From Microbacterium schleiferi (GTDB taxonomy: Bacteria > Actinomycetota > Actinomycetes > Actinomycetales > Microbacteriaceae): a DNA stretch of 64,000 nt. The notes beneath the pieces are model-generated. The model saw only the letters and a program-made list of their open reading frames with translations. It made no database searches and was not told the DNA's origin. Shown here in pieces: positions 1-8,855 of the stretch (its first letter is position 1; every line of letters starts with the position of its first letter). The stretch is taken from NCBI RefSeq assembly GCF_015565955.1, contig NZ_CP064760.1, positions 1,302,001-1,366,000 of the forward strand, written 5' to 3'. Both the position numbers and the translations under genes were made by a program.

Positions 1-255
1 ATCCCCGCCGTCTACGTGCCGTACGCGGTTGGCAACGGGGAGCAGGCGCTGAACGCTGCCTCGGCGGTTGCGCATGGGGCGGCGATCCTGATCCCGGATG
101 CAGAGTTCACTCCGGAGACCGTCCGGGGCCGCATCCTGCCCCTGCTGACGGATCCCCACGAACGGGCGGGTATGGCCGAGAGGGCGGCGCAGATCGGCAT
201 CCGCACCGGCACCGAGAACCTCATCGCCCTGATCGACGAGGCCCTCACGTCGTAG
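1..255 (+). CDS. murG: MurG C-terminus (lipid II synthase), cut by window edge
   Basis: The frame is open at the left edge and ends with TAG at 253-255, giving the last 84 residues. The segment VYVPYAVGNGEQALNA matches the end of the GT28 glycosyltransferase domain, where actinobacterial MurG has a GNGEQ..NA motif in the nucleotide-sugar site. MurG moves GlcNAc from UDP-GlcNAc onto lipid I to make lipid II on the inner face of the membrane. In related genomes murC follows directly. Here murC begins only at 9939, after an inserted cassette. Identification rests on this motif plus the murC-ftsQ-ftsZ context. Confidence 0.88.
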   Translation: MPAVYVPYAVGNGEQALNAASAVAHGAAILIPDAEFTPETVRGRILPLLTDPHERAGMAERAAQIGIRTGTENLIALIDEALTS

Positions 256-307
256 CCGGCGGTGGACGGCGTTCGCGCCATCACGCAGCGCGGATATTCG
301 ATGTCGT

Positions 308-1179
308 CTATGTGCTTCGCACAGTCCTGCCGATGTGCGCGTCGATGAGTCGAGCGATGTTGTCCGCCTCGGCGCTCGGGATGGTGTGTCCGAGTCCCTC
401 CATGATGTGCAGGGTCGCGGCCGGGATGGCGCTGGCGGTATCCCGCCCCCCGACAGGTCGATCATGGGGTCACTGTCGCCATGGAGGACGAGTGTGGGCA
501 CGGTCATGTCTTGTAGTCGGTCTGTCCGGTCGCCGTCGACCCTGATCGCCGCCAATTGGGCTGCCGTCCCGTCGGGCCTGACGCCGCGCTCGTAGGCAAG
601 CGAGGCGGTGGTGCGGGCGAGCGGTATGTCGAGGTAGCGCTCGCCCGCTATCGCCTCGTGATGTCGAACGGCGTATTCGACGTACTCCTCTTCCGTATCC
701 GTGGGTACCGGCGCGCTAAAGATCCACTTTGCCTGTTGCGCGGGGCGCCCCACTCCTCGGCGCCCGGTGGTTGACATCAAGGAGGTGAGGGACCCGCAGA
801 GCTCGGGTGCACGCAGCGCGAGATGCTGGGCAATCATGCCACCCATGGATATCCCGACAAGGTGCACCGGTGCAACAGAGAGGTGATGAACGAGGTCGAT
901 GAGGTCGTCTGCCATGGCCGGTAGAGTCAAGGGACGACGAGACGACACGCTCCGGCCGCATCCCGGGTTGTCCGCAAGCAGGACGCGATATCCCCGTCGC
1001 AGCAACGCCGCAACGAATTGAGGCGTCCACTCCGTACGCTGCATACCCAGGCCCGATATCAGGAGAACCGTACCGCTGTCACCAGTGCCTGCGACCGCGT
1101 AGTTGAGGCGGCGGCCTCGTGTCGCCCAGGTGATTCCGCAGGGATCGAGCGCTGTCGTCACGTCGGGGAGCGGGCTCAT
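308..1179 (-). pseudogene. Alpha/beta hydrolase, frameshifted in this sequence
   Basis: Starts ATG at 1179, overlapping the stop of the upstream carboxyltransferase (ATGA), with an AGGAG-type site before it. The first frame reads an alpha/beta-hydrolase fold with the nucleophile elbow GISMGG near residue 111 and a late acid region HGDSDPMIDL. At the C-run 446-451 the frame breaks. Adding one base restores GRDTASAIPAATLHIMEGLGH, containing the catalytic His, and a stop at 308-310, giving 290 residues. The fold and motif order resemble 3-oxoadipate enol-lactonase and haloperoxidase-type hydrolases; the substrate is unknown. It is the last gene of the cassette operon. The one-base loss is probably a homopolymer sequencing error, but true inactivation cannot be excluded in a non-essential gene. 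Confidence 0.8.
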
Positions 1180-2554
1180 CTTTTCTCCTCCCGCCGAGGG
1201 CGATGAAAGAGGTGGTGCGCGATGGCGCGACGCAGCGAGTCGTGGGCGGCTTTCTCCCCGTGGGTGGTGGGCCCGGGGAGTGTGCCGTGCGAATGCCCCC
1301 TCGCTCGCAGCTCCGCAGCTCCGAGACCCATCAGCTCGGAAACTTGAGGTGCCTGTGCGGGATCACGCAGGAGGATGGATGCGGCACCCTCCGGTGCAAT
1401 CACTTCGAACACGGCATCATCCTGCATGAGTAGGCGATCGGTCGTTGCGAGAGCGTATGCGCCGCCGGATCCGCCCTCGCCTGTCACGATTCCCAGTGTG
1501 GGCACGTCGCATGCCTGCAGGGTGGCGATGGTCTCGGCTATGGCGGCGGTGAGCCCTGCGCGGTCCGAAGCGGGCGTCGGGTCGGCACCCGCCGTATCGA
1601 TCAGCGTGACAATCGGAATCCGCCAGCGGGAGGCGATGCGGATCGCCCGGACCGCCTTCCGGTAGCCGCTCGCCGTGGGGGATCCTCTGCGACCAGCCGC
1701 GCCCGGCGAGTGACGATCAGTTCCGATTACGAGGACGCGTTGATCATCCACCCGCGCGATTGCCGCGAGCATGCAACGGTCATCGTGACCTGCACGATCA
1801 CCGCGCAACTCGACGAACCTCGGTGAGAGAGCGTGGAGGATCTGGCGGGCAGACGCTCGAGGGGCGCGAGCTCGCTGTACCGCCTCCCATCCCGTGAGTG
1901 CGACCGTCGATTCCGTCGGGGGCGCCACCGTGTTCGGCTCCCATTGCTGAGGGTGCACTGCCCACACCCACTCAGCGACCATGTGCTGTGCGGAGGCTCG
2001 ATCAGGTGCGAGCGCGTCGATCAAGCCTGCGGCGGCATATACGTCGGCCGTGTGGCTGGTCTCGTCGACATGTTCGCCTGTCAGAGCCGAGACAACGCGC
2101 GGCCCAGCGAATCCGACGGCCGCGCCGTGTTCGGCCAGGATGAGATCCGCAGCTGCGGCATAGGACGCATGGACGCCGCCCATAGTCGGGTGGCAGAGCC
2201 AGGAGATCGAGGGGATGCCTGCGGCGCGCGCGCGGTTCATCGCAGAGATCGTCTGGCCCATCTGGTAGAGCGCCTCATAGCCCTCTTGCGTGCGGGCACC
2301 ACCGGAGGCAATCTGGGCGACGAAGGGTACGCCCCGCGCTATCGCGAGGTCGATGCCCTCCGCGATCCGGCGGCCGTGCGTGCGCCCCATTGATCCCCCA
2401 GGAAACCGAAGTGGAGTCTGGCGACGACCGCAACTTTTCCGGCGAGGCTCTCCACGGCCACGGTGACTGACTCGTCGACTCCGGTTTGCTGCGCCGCTTC
2501 GAGGAGACGCTGAGGATACTGCTGCCAGATTTCGGCCGCTGTCGCGGTCTTCAT
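1176..2554 (-). pseudogene. Fused AccD/AccA-like carboxyltransferase, frameshifted in this sequence
   Basis: Starts ATG at 2554 (ATGA overlap with the ligase stop). The N-terminal part reads to the G-run on the minus strand (plus-strand Cs 2395-2399), where one added base joins it to the main frame, giving 459 residues. The first half is crotonase/AccD-like (ASGGARTQEGYEAL, then TMGGVHASYAAAAD). The second half is AccA-like (LIDTAGADPTP, GEGGSGGAYALATTDRLL, VIAPEGAASILLRD). Such fused beta-alpha subunits transfer carboxyl groups between carboxybiotin and acyl-CoA. The AccD zinc finger is missing, and no biotin carboxylase or biotin carrier gene is nearby, so it must use partners encoded elsewhere or act as a biotin-independent decarboxylase. 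The neighbouring ligase, MaoC and SDR suggest a CoA-thioester pathway. Confidence 0.8.
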
Positions 2555-4173
2555 TGCTGCGGCAACCTCGCCGGTCGGCGCCAGGTCGAGTCTGAGATGG
2601 GGAGTCCCCGCAGAAGGTTCTTCTGCACCTTCTGCGTTTCGGTCTTAGGGATCGTCTCCACAAGGTCGATGTAATAGGGCAACATGTACCCCGCCAGCCT
2701 GGACTTGAGGAAGTCGAACAGCTGTTCTGGGTGTACCACGTCTGCTCCCTCGGGCACCACGATCAGTCGGACCTCGTCCTCACCGAATTCGGACGGAGCG
2801 GCGATCGCGGCCACTTCGCGCACTCCCGGATACTGGCGAACCTCTCGCTCGATCTCCGCAGATGAGATGTTCTCGCCCCGACGTCGGATCGAATCCTTCT
2901 TGCGGTCGACGAAGAAGTACCGTCCTTCCGCATCCTGATAGAACGTGTCGCCAGTGTGGAACCATTGATTCCGGGTGGCGGTGACGGTTGCCTCGGCCCG
3001 GCCGAGATAGCCGGTGGTCATTGTCCACGGGTCGTCATGCCGCACGACCAACTCGCCGACATCTCCCGCGGAGACTTCGCGGTCGAACTCATCGACAAGC
3101 CGTGCTGTCACCCCGGGACGTGGAGTGCCGCAGCTTCCTCGCCCGTCATTTACCCACCCGTCGGACATGAGAGGGCAGCTGAGTTCGGTCATGTTGTAGA
3201 CCGTGCCGACTGCCACCCCGAAGCGCTCCTCGAACGCCTCGACCTCGGCGATCACGGGTGCGATGATCACCTTGCTCAGCGAGGTGATCGCATCATCTTC
3301 TGTCTCCGGAGCGTTCCATAAGAAGTGGGCCATTGCGCCCTGCAGCAGGGTCGACGTCGCTCCGAAGCGACGGATGTCTGACCAGAACTCGCTCGTCTTG
3401 AACTGTGGCCGCAAGACGTAGCCGCCACCCAGCAACATCATGCTGTAGAAGTACGCCTTCCCTGTGATGTGACAGGGGGCGTAGGGCGAGTAGAACACGT
3501 CGGTCTCGTCCATGTGCTCCGTAGGCACGATCGTTCGCCCGGTCTCGAGAAGCTGAGCCCAGGGCATGACCACGCCTTTCGACGGCCCGGTCGTGCCCGA
3601 GGTGTAGAGAATGCAGGCCGTCGACTCCAAGGACGGTCTGACGAGTGCGTCCTCATCGTGCGGGTGGTGATGGGCATCGGCCGCGGGGACGCAGACCCAA
3701 CCCTCAACCGGAGAGCGCACCTGTTCGTGCGCATCAATGAGGATGATTCGTTGGATGTGTTCCAGGTTGCCGGATACCTCAGCCAGCGTCGGGAGGAAGT
3801 CCTGTGTCGTCACGACCACCCGTGCCGTGGTGTCGTTGAGGACATCCGCGAGCAGCTGATGACGGTATGCGCGATTCAGTGCAGCCTCGATACCGCCTGC
3901 CCAGGTGATCCCCATCCAGATCTCCAGGGCGGCGTGGGATGCCGGCAGGAAGGTCGCGACGATCTCATCCCGCTCGACGCCTTGTTCCTGGAAGTAGGAC
4001 GCGTAGGCAAGTGTGTTCTCAAGCATCGTCGCGTAGTCGCGTTCGTCTCCATTCACATCGCGTGAGAAGACGTGATGAGGGGTGCGCGCAGCACGGGTCC
4101 TCAGCAGGTTCGGCAGGATGAGCGAGTCATCCAGAACCGCGGGTATCGGTCTTGGTGCGGCTGGGTCCGGCAT
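2551..4173 (-). CDS. AMP-dependent acyl-CoA synthetase/ligase
   Basis: 540 residues from ATG at 4173, chosen because a strong AGGAGGGGAGGA ribosome site precedes it; longer in-frame readings lack one. Class I adenylate-forming signatures are present: the P-loop YTSGTTGPSKGV, then a motif YNMTELSCPL, the hinge/adenylate region HTGDTFYQDAEGRYFFVDRKKD, and the C-terminal catalytic Lys region IPKTETQKVQK. The enzyme activates a carboxylic acid with ATP and CoA. The lid region (HITGKAYFYSMMLLGGGYVL) resembles crotonobetaine/carnitine-CoA ligases, but the substrate cannot be assigned. It is in one minus-strand operon with a TRAP transporter, so it probably activates the imported acid. Its stop overlaps the next start by ATGA. 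Confidence 0.9.
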   Translation of the reverse strand: MPDPAAPRPIPAVLDDSLILPNLLRTRAARTPHHVFSRDVNGDERDYATMLENTLAYASYFQEQGVERDEIVATFLPASHAALEIWMGITWAGGIEAALNRAYRHQLLADVLNDTTARVVVTTQDFLPTLAEVSGNLEHIQRIILIDAHEQVRSPVEGWVCVPAADAHHHPHDEDALVRPSLESTACILYTSGTTGPSKGVVMPWAQLLETGRTIVPTEHMDETDVFYSPYAPCHITGKAYFYSMMLLGGGYVLRPQFKTSEFWSDIRRFGATSTLLQGAMAHFLWNAPETEDDAITSLSKVIIAPVIAEVEAFEERFGVAVGTVYNMTELSCPLMSDGWVNDGRGSCGTPRPGVTARLVDEFDREVSAGDVGELVVRHDDPWTMTTGYLGRAEATVTATRNQWFHTGDTFYQDAEGRYFFVDRKKDSIRRRGENISSAEIEREVRQYPGVREVAAIAAPSEFGEDEVRLIVVPEGADVVHPEQLFDFLKSRLAGYMLPYYIDLVETIPKTETQKVQKNLLRGLPISDSTWRRPARLPQQ

Positions 4174-4211
4174 TCGTCCTCCCCTCCTTCTGTGTTCATT
4201 TCGGTCTCGGT

Positions 4212-4655
4212 TCAGCTGAATCGGAAGAGTACCTTGCCCACGAGCACGGGCTTCTCTACGCCTTCGCGTTCGATGCGGACATCGAGCGCGCAAACGATCG
4301 CATCGTTCTTCATCTTTGAGTCTGCGATTCGCATGCGGCAACGGATACGGCTTCCCGTGGGAACCGGGCCCGTGAACCGGAGGGCGTCGATGCCGTAGTT
4401 GACAGTGAGTTCACGGTCGGTGATCACCAGCAGCTCCTCCATGAACTGTGCGATCAGCGCGCTGATGAGGTATCCGTGGGCGATGGTGGTACCGAACGGG
4501 CCCTTCGCGGCGCGTTCCTCGTCTACGTGGATCCATTGATCGTCTGTCGTGATCTCGCTGAACTTCGTGATGAGTGATTGCTCGACGGTGAACCAGTCGG
4601 TGACTCCGAGGTCGAGGTCGACGGCTTCGCGCACCTGGGCGAGGGTGAGTTCCAT
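4212..4655 (-). CDS. MaoC-like enoyl-CoA hydratase domain protein
   Basis: 147 residues with a single hot-dog fold. The stretch FSEITTDDQWIHVD followed by AAKGPFGTTIAHGYLISAL carries the hydratase-2 Asp and His (D..W-IH.D...GTTIAHG) that activate water for addition to a trans-2-enoyl-CoA. It lies 38 bp upstream of the acyl-CoA ligase and downstream of an SDR in the same direction. That fits consecutive beta-oxidation-like steps: ligase, hydratase, 3-hydroxyacyl-CoA oxidation. NodN-like proteins of this length are usually homodimers. The exact acyl chain is unknown. Confidence 0.88.
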   Translation of the reverse strand: MELTLAQVREAVDLDLGVTDWFTVEQSLITKFSEITTDDQWIHVDEERAAKGPFGTTIAHGYLISALIAQFMEELLVITDRELTVNYGIDALRFTGPVPTGSRIRCRMRIADSKMKNDAIVCALDVRIEREGVEKPVLVGKVLFRFS

Positions 4656-4699
4656 GTCTTCGTGCTCCTTCTATGGGTTGTTGGAAAGGGAGTGGGTGG

Positions 4700-5446
4700 T
4701 CAGATCGCGATGCCGCCATCGACGGGCAGGACCGTGCCCGTGATGTAGCCGGCCTCGGCCGAAGCGAGGAACGCGATGGCCGGTACGACTTCAGTGGTGG
4801 TGGCGAAGCGCTGCATGGGCACGTCTTTGCGGATCTCCTCGCGGCGTTCGAACGGAATCGACTCGATCATCGCCGTGTGCGCATTCGGGCTGATCGCGTT
4901 GACCGTCACTCCAAACGAAGCGAGCTCTTTCGCGATAGCCTTCGTCATTCCGATGATCCCGGCCTTCGCTGCCGAGTAGTTCGCTTGGCCGAAGTTGCCG
5001 CGGATGCCGGCATAGGACGTGGTGTTGACGATGCGGCCGTACCCCGCCGCCCGCATGTGAGGGGTACACGCGCGGATGAGATTGAATGAGCCGCGAAGGT
5101 GGACATCCAGCACCGTGGTCCAGTCCTCGTCGCTGATCTTCCAGTGCACGCGGTCTCGCAGGACTCCGGCGTTGTTGATGAGAACGTCGATCCGACCGTC
5201 ACTCGCTGCGACAGCACGGTCCGCCGTACTCGGGTCACTCACGTTGCCGCCGACGAGGATCAACCGACCGTCGCTTGCGCTCTGCAGCTCGCCGAGAGGA
5301 GTGGGGTCCAAGTCGATCGCGATCACTCGGGCTCCGGAAGAGAGGAAGTGCTCCACCGTTGCGCGTCCGATGCCCTGAGCCGAACCGGTGTGAATAACGG
5401 TTCGACCGGTGAAGTCGAACGAAACGTCGGGACCTGTTGCGGACAT
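4700..5446 (-). CDS. Short-chain dehydrogenase/reductase (FabG-like)
   Basis: 248 residues, the usual SDR length. Visible are the Rossmann motif TGSAQGIGRATVEHF near residue 16, the structural NNAGV, the catalytic Ser/Tyr/Lys set (NTTSYAGIRGNFGQANYSAAKAG), and the C-terminal TGTVLPVDGG typical of FabG-like 3-oxoacyl reductases. In this operon it most likely oxidises the 3-hydroxyacyl-CoA produced by the MaoC protein, though SDR substrate prediction from sequence is weak. It lies between the TRAP membrane gene dctM and the MaoC gene on the minus strand. Confidence 0.9.
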   Translation of the reverse strand: MSATGPDVSFDFTGRTVIHTGSAQGIGRATVEHFLSSGARVIAIDLDPTPLGELQSASDGRLILVGGNVSDPSTADRAVAASDGRIDVLINNAGVLRDRVHWKISDEDWTTVLDVHLRGSFNLIRACTPHMRAAGYGRIVNTTSYAGIRGNFGQANYSAAKAGIIGMTKAIAKELASFGVTVNAISPNAHTAMIESIPFERREEIRKDVPMQRFATTTEVVPAIAFLASAEAGYITGTVLPVDGGIAI

Positions 5447-5473
5447 GATTCTCCAAGGTTCTGGTGGGGTCGC

Positions 5474-6889
5474 TTACTGCGCGACGAGGGAGGGGAGGAA
5501 GAGAACGAGATCGGGGAAGAGGAACAGGACCACAACGACGAACAGTTCGACCAGGACCAGCGGACCGATCCCACGAAACACGGTCTGCGGTGGTAGGCCG
5601 GTCGTCCCCGAGACGACGAAGCACACGACGCCCACCGGAGGGGTGACGAGTCCGATCTCGATGAGCTTCACGACGAGGATGGCGAACCACACGCCATTGA
5701 AGCCGAGACCCGTGACGATTGGGTGGACCAACGGCACGATGAGGACGAGTATCGAGATCGACTCCAGCGCCATTCCCATGGGGATGAGCGCTGCGAGCAA
5801 GATCACCACGATCAGCCAAGCCGGAACGTCGAGGGAGGCAACCCACGCTGCGAGGTCCTGCGGCACGCGCGAGGCGACGAAGAACGTCGATAGGACCGTC
5901 GACCCGATGACGATCGCGAACACACTGGTCGTCGACGTCGCCGCTTCCCGCAGCGCTGACGTCAGGTTCTGCCAGAGCGAGCGCATCCCGCTTCTGCGCA
6001 GTTCGATCGCCATCATGGCGAGGGCCGCCAGCGCGCCGAGCGCGGCGGACTCTGTCGGTGTGACGATGCCGGAGTAGAGCCCGCCCATGACGATGAGGAA
6101 CAGGATGCCGACGTTGACGAGTCCGCGCCACGGCAACGAGCGAAGAGATGCCGGACGTTCCTCCGCAAGGACTGCCGTGGCGGAGGCTCGATCCTGTTTT
6201 GCCGAACCTCCCAGTGTGCGTGCGTCGATGGCGGCGGCAGCTGTTGCGGAGGCAAGGTCCTCCGTTGCGGGCCTGATCACGCGGCGCGCGACAGACATGA
6301 TGTAGAGGATGTAGGCAGCCGCCGACAAGAGACCGGGGATGATGCCGGCAGCGAGCAGCTGGGCGGGCGACTCGCCCGCGAGTACGGCGTAGAGCACGAG
6401 CAGGATACTCGGGGGGATCATCACGCCGAGCGTTCCCGCGACGGCGACGATGCCGGCGGCGAAATGCGGCGGGTAGCCGTACTTGCGCATTTCTCCGACA
6501 GCCATTTTCGACATCGTCGCTGCGGTTGCGACGCTCGAACCCGACACCGCTGCGAATCCAGCACATGCCATGACCGTGGCGCAGCCGAGACCGCCGGGGA
6601 TCTTCAGGAACGCGCGGTGGGCGATGGCGAACACCTGTTCTGCGATTCCTGCCTTTACCGCGAGTGTTCCCATCAAGATGAACATTGGGATCATCGTGAG
6701 CGCGAACGAAGCGGATGCGGTGAACGGTACGCTGCCGAGGACATTCGTCGCGTAGCCGAACGAGTGGAGGAGGACCAGCCCGAGCGCGCCGGAGCCACCG
6801 AGCGCGAAGGCAACGGGGACCTCCATCACGAGAAGCAGCAGTAGCGCCGCGAAGACGATGCCAATGATCAGGGGCGTGTCGATCATCAT
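5474..6889 (-). CDS. dctM: TRAP transporter large membrane subunit DctM
   Basis: 471 residues from ATG at 6889, which overlaps the stop of dctQ by ATGA; upstream in-frame ATGs lie inside dctQ. It is almost wholly hydrophobic with about twelve membrane segments. It shows DctM family features such as the N-terminal VPVAFALGGSG, MIPMFILMGTLA, CAGFAAVSGSSVATAATMSKM and GTLGVMIPPSI. DctM carries out ion-coupled solute import. A hydrophilic linker around residues 230-265 is longer than usual. It works with DctQ and the lipoprotein DctP encoded just upstream. Confidence 0.94.
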   Translation of the reverse strand: MMIDTPLIIGIVFAALLLLLVMEVPVAFALGGSGALGLVLLHSFGYATNVLGSVPFTASASFALTMIPMFILMGTLAVKAGIAEQVFAIAHRAFLKIPGGLGCATVMACAGFAAVSGSSVATAATMSKMAVGEMRKYGYPPHFAAGIVAVAGTLGVMIPPSILLVLYAVLAGESPAQLLAAGIIPGLLSAAAYILYIMSVARRVIRPATEDLASATAAAAIDARTLGGSAKQDRASATAVLAEERPASLRSLPWRGLVNVGILFLIVMGGLYSGIVTPTESAALGALAALAMMAIELRRSGMRSLWQNLTSALREAATSTTSVFAIVIGSTVLSTFFVASRVPQDLAAWVASLDVPAWLIVVILLAALIPMGMALESISILVLIVPLVHPIVTGLGFNGVWFAILVVKLIEIGLVTPPVGVVCFVVSGTTGLPPQTVFRGIGPLVLVELFVVVVLFLFPDLVLFLPSLVAQ

Positions 6890-7455
6890 CGGTTTCCCCC
6901 CTCCAGCGTCTCCAGTGTTTCCGGCACAATCTCCCGCGTCTCCGGTCCAGTCGGGGTCGCGCGGCGCACGCCGCGTGCGATCTGCGTGTTCTCCCACGTC
7001 GATGCGACATACACGCAGCTGGTGAGTGCGATGCCTATGACGATCGACGTGCGCGCAGGCCACAATGGCCACTGGGCCAGTCCGAACTTGAACTCACCGG
7101 TGAGGAACGAGTCGATCGCACGGGATCCCGTGGCCCACAGCATCCACACCAGCAGGACGATCACCACAAGATCGGCTACCGCGCGCACGGCGGCGGCGGC
7201 GCGTGTCGGAAGCGCCCCGGTAACGAGTGTGAGCGATATATGGGATCCGGTGTAGGCACCGTATCCCAACGCGAGGAAGACGATCGCGACCAGCAATGTC
7301 TCGGACAACTCGACCATGCCGGGGATGCTGCGGTTCGTGAGGAGCCGCGCAGCCGCGTCGGACGTAATCGAAATCGCAAGAAGCAGCGTCAGAGTTGCCG
7401 CGATGACCGCGGCGGCTCGCGATGCGTGGCCGTTGAATTTCTCGAGGTGTTTCAC
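6886..7455 (-). CDS. dctQ: TRAP transporter small membrane subunit DctQ
   Basis: 189 residues with four predicted membrane helices, the standard DctQ topology. The first helix is AAVIAATLTLLLAISI; the pattern VELSETLLVAIVFLALGYG followed by HISLTLVTGALP matches the family core. DctQ bridges the binding protein and DctM. Spacing to dctP is 34 bp, and the stop overlaps the dctM start. The C-terminal tail of about 30 residues is hydrophilic and cytoplasmic. Confidence 0.9.
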   Translation of the reverse strand: MKHLEKFNGHASRAAAVIAATLTLLLAISITSDAAARLLTNRSIPGMVELSETLLVAIVFLALGYGAYTGSHISLTLVTGALPTRAAAAVRAVADLVVIVLLVWMLWATGSRAIDSFLTGEFKFGLAQWPLWPARTSIVIGIALTSCVYVASTWENTQIARGVRRATPTGPETREIVPETLETLEGGNR

Positions 7456-7489
7456 GCTAGCTCGTCTCGGGGCGCTTCCGTGTCACGGA

Positions 7490-8641
7490 TCAGCGGTTCG
7501 CGAAGCGCTCGGCGCAGTCGGCGAGGGGCGCGACACGGGTGGTGTCATCCGCGCCGAACTCATCGAGGTACCCGCGGTACTCCTCGAGAACGGCCTCCGG
7601 ATCCTCGATTCCCGCGGACTTCGCGGTCTCGATCCACATCTGCTCGGCGGTGTCACCGGTCATCGCCTTGAAGGAGTCGATCTCTTCGTCGGACCAGCGT
7701 GTCAACTCGACGTTCGGCTGATCGAGCATGTAGTCACACTGGGTGGCCGCTGTGGCTGCGAATGCCGCGATTCCTTCGCCGGTGTTGAGCCGCTCGACAG
7801 CCGAGTCGAAGATCTCCTGCTGAGCGGGTGACATCCGGTCGTATGCAGCCTGCGAGATCCACATGCCGATCGTGATGTAGTGCCCGTATCCCGTGTCGGT
7901 CCAGTAATCGAGCACTTCGGTGAGCTTGTACGCGATCGGTGCATCCATGTTGTTGGCCAGTCCGTCGATGACACCTCGTTCGACGCCCTCATACATTTCC
8001 CCCGCGGTCAGCGCGATCGGGGAGGCGCCGACGGCTTCCATCGCTGCAAGCAGGCCATCGCCGACCGCGCGTACTCGCATGCCTTCGAAGTCCTCGGTGC
8101 TCTCGAGCGGTACCTTGGTGCCGAACAAGGATGCTCCAGCCGGCCAGTACGCGAGATTGGTGAGTCCCAGCCTTGAGCTTTCGGCGTTGAACTCCTCGTT
8201 TCCCTTGTTGAGTTCGTAGAACGCGCGCGTCATCGCGGCATTGTCGTCGGTCATGAATGGCAGCGCGCTGAGGTTCTGCAGGGGGAACTTGTCTGGTGTG
8301 TACGCCGCCGGTACGACACCCATGTCGGCGCGACCATCGACGACGCACTGAACGATCTCAGAGCTGGGGCAGAGCGATTCGGCGGCGAAGTAGTCGAACG
8401 TGATCGATCCGTCAGACTCTTCCTCGACGGTGTCGAGGAACCAGTGGACCATGTCCGCGTTCGGTGTGCCGTCAAGCAGGAAGCTCGCCACGGTCAGGGT
8501 TACATCCGGTTCGCTCGAATCGCCCGAAGCATCCGATCCGGGCCCGGATGCGCACCCGCTCAACAGCATCGCAGCGGCGAGGCCGCCCACCGCAACCGTG
8601 GTGATCGCTCGCGACTGCGGCCAGCGAAGATGGTCTTTCAT
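7490..8641 (-). CDS. dctP: TRAP transporter solute-binding lipoprotein DctP
   Basis: 383 residues. A lipoprotein signal peptide ends in LAAAMLLSGC, with Cys at about residue 30. The rest is a DctP/TAXI-like periplasmic-type binding domain, with WPAGASLFGTKVPLESTEDFEGMRVRAVG and the family loop ALTAGEMYEGVERGVIDG; the conserved Arg in the GMRVR segment normally salt-bridges a carboxylate ligand. This supports an organic acid as the cargo. It is the first gene of the minus-strand catabolic operon, preceded by a GAGGAG ribosome site, and is transcribed divergently from the SorC-type regulator. Confidence 0.93.
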   Translation of the reverse strand: MKDHLRWPQSRAITTVAVGGLAAAMLLSGCASGPGSDASGDSSEPDVTLTVASFLLDGTPNADMVHWFLDTVEEESDGSITFDYFAAESLCPSSEIVQCVVDGRADMGVVPAAYTPDKFPLQNLSALPFMTDDNAAMTRAFYELNKGNEEFNAESSRLGLTNLAYWPAGASLFGTKVPLESTEDFEGMRVRAVGDGLLAAMEAVGASPIALTAGEMYEGVERGVIDGLANNMDAPIAYKLTEVLDYWTDTGYGHYITIGMWISQAAYDRMSPAQQEIFDSAVERLNTGEGIAAFAATAATQCDYMLDQPNVELTRWSDEEIDSFKAMTGDTAEQMWIETAKSAGIEDPEAVLEEYRGYLDEFGADDTTRVAPLADCAERFANR

Positions 8642-8855
8642 GATGTCTCCTCATCGTCATTGATTGCCTGGAGCCCTGTAGCGCTCTCCCGGAACGAGTT
8701 CCCCCGATCCGGCCTGACCCACTATGCAAATGGCTGCATGTCCGCGCAAAGGATCTGAGAACATGTGCAGATTCGGGATGGGCATCGCGCCGGTCCAGTA
8801 CTCAGGAGTGGGGCATCGATGCAGCTCGTGGTCGGTGCAGTCGAGAGGATGGCTT
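8642..8855. promoter_or_regulatory. Divergent control region of the TRAP/catabolic cassette
   Basis: This 214-bp region separates dctP (minus) from the SorC-type regulator (plus) and must hold both promoters. It contains the inverted repeat ATGCA-N6-TGCAT at 8724-8739, close to CATGTGCA at 8762, which could be regulator sites. GAGGAG lies before dctP and GAGAGG before the regulator start. Promoter hexamers are not clear. That the regulator binds here is inferred from the divergent layout only. Confidence 0.4.
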
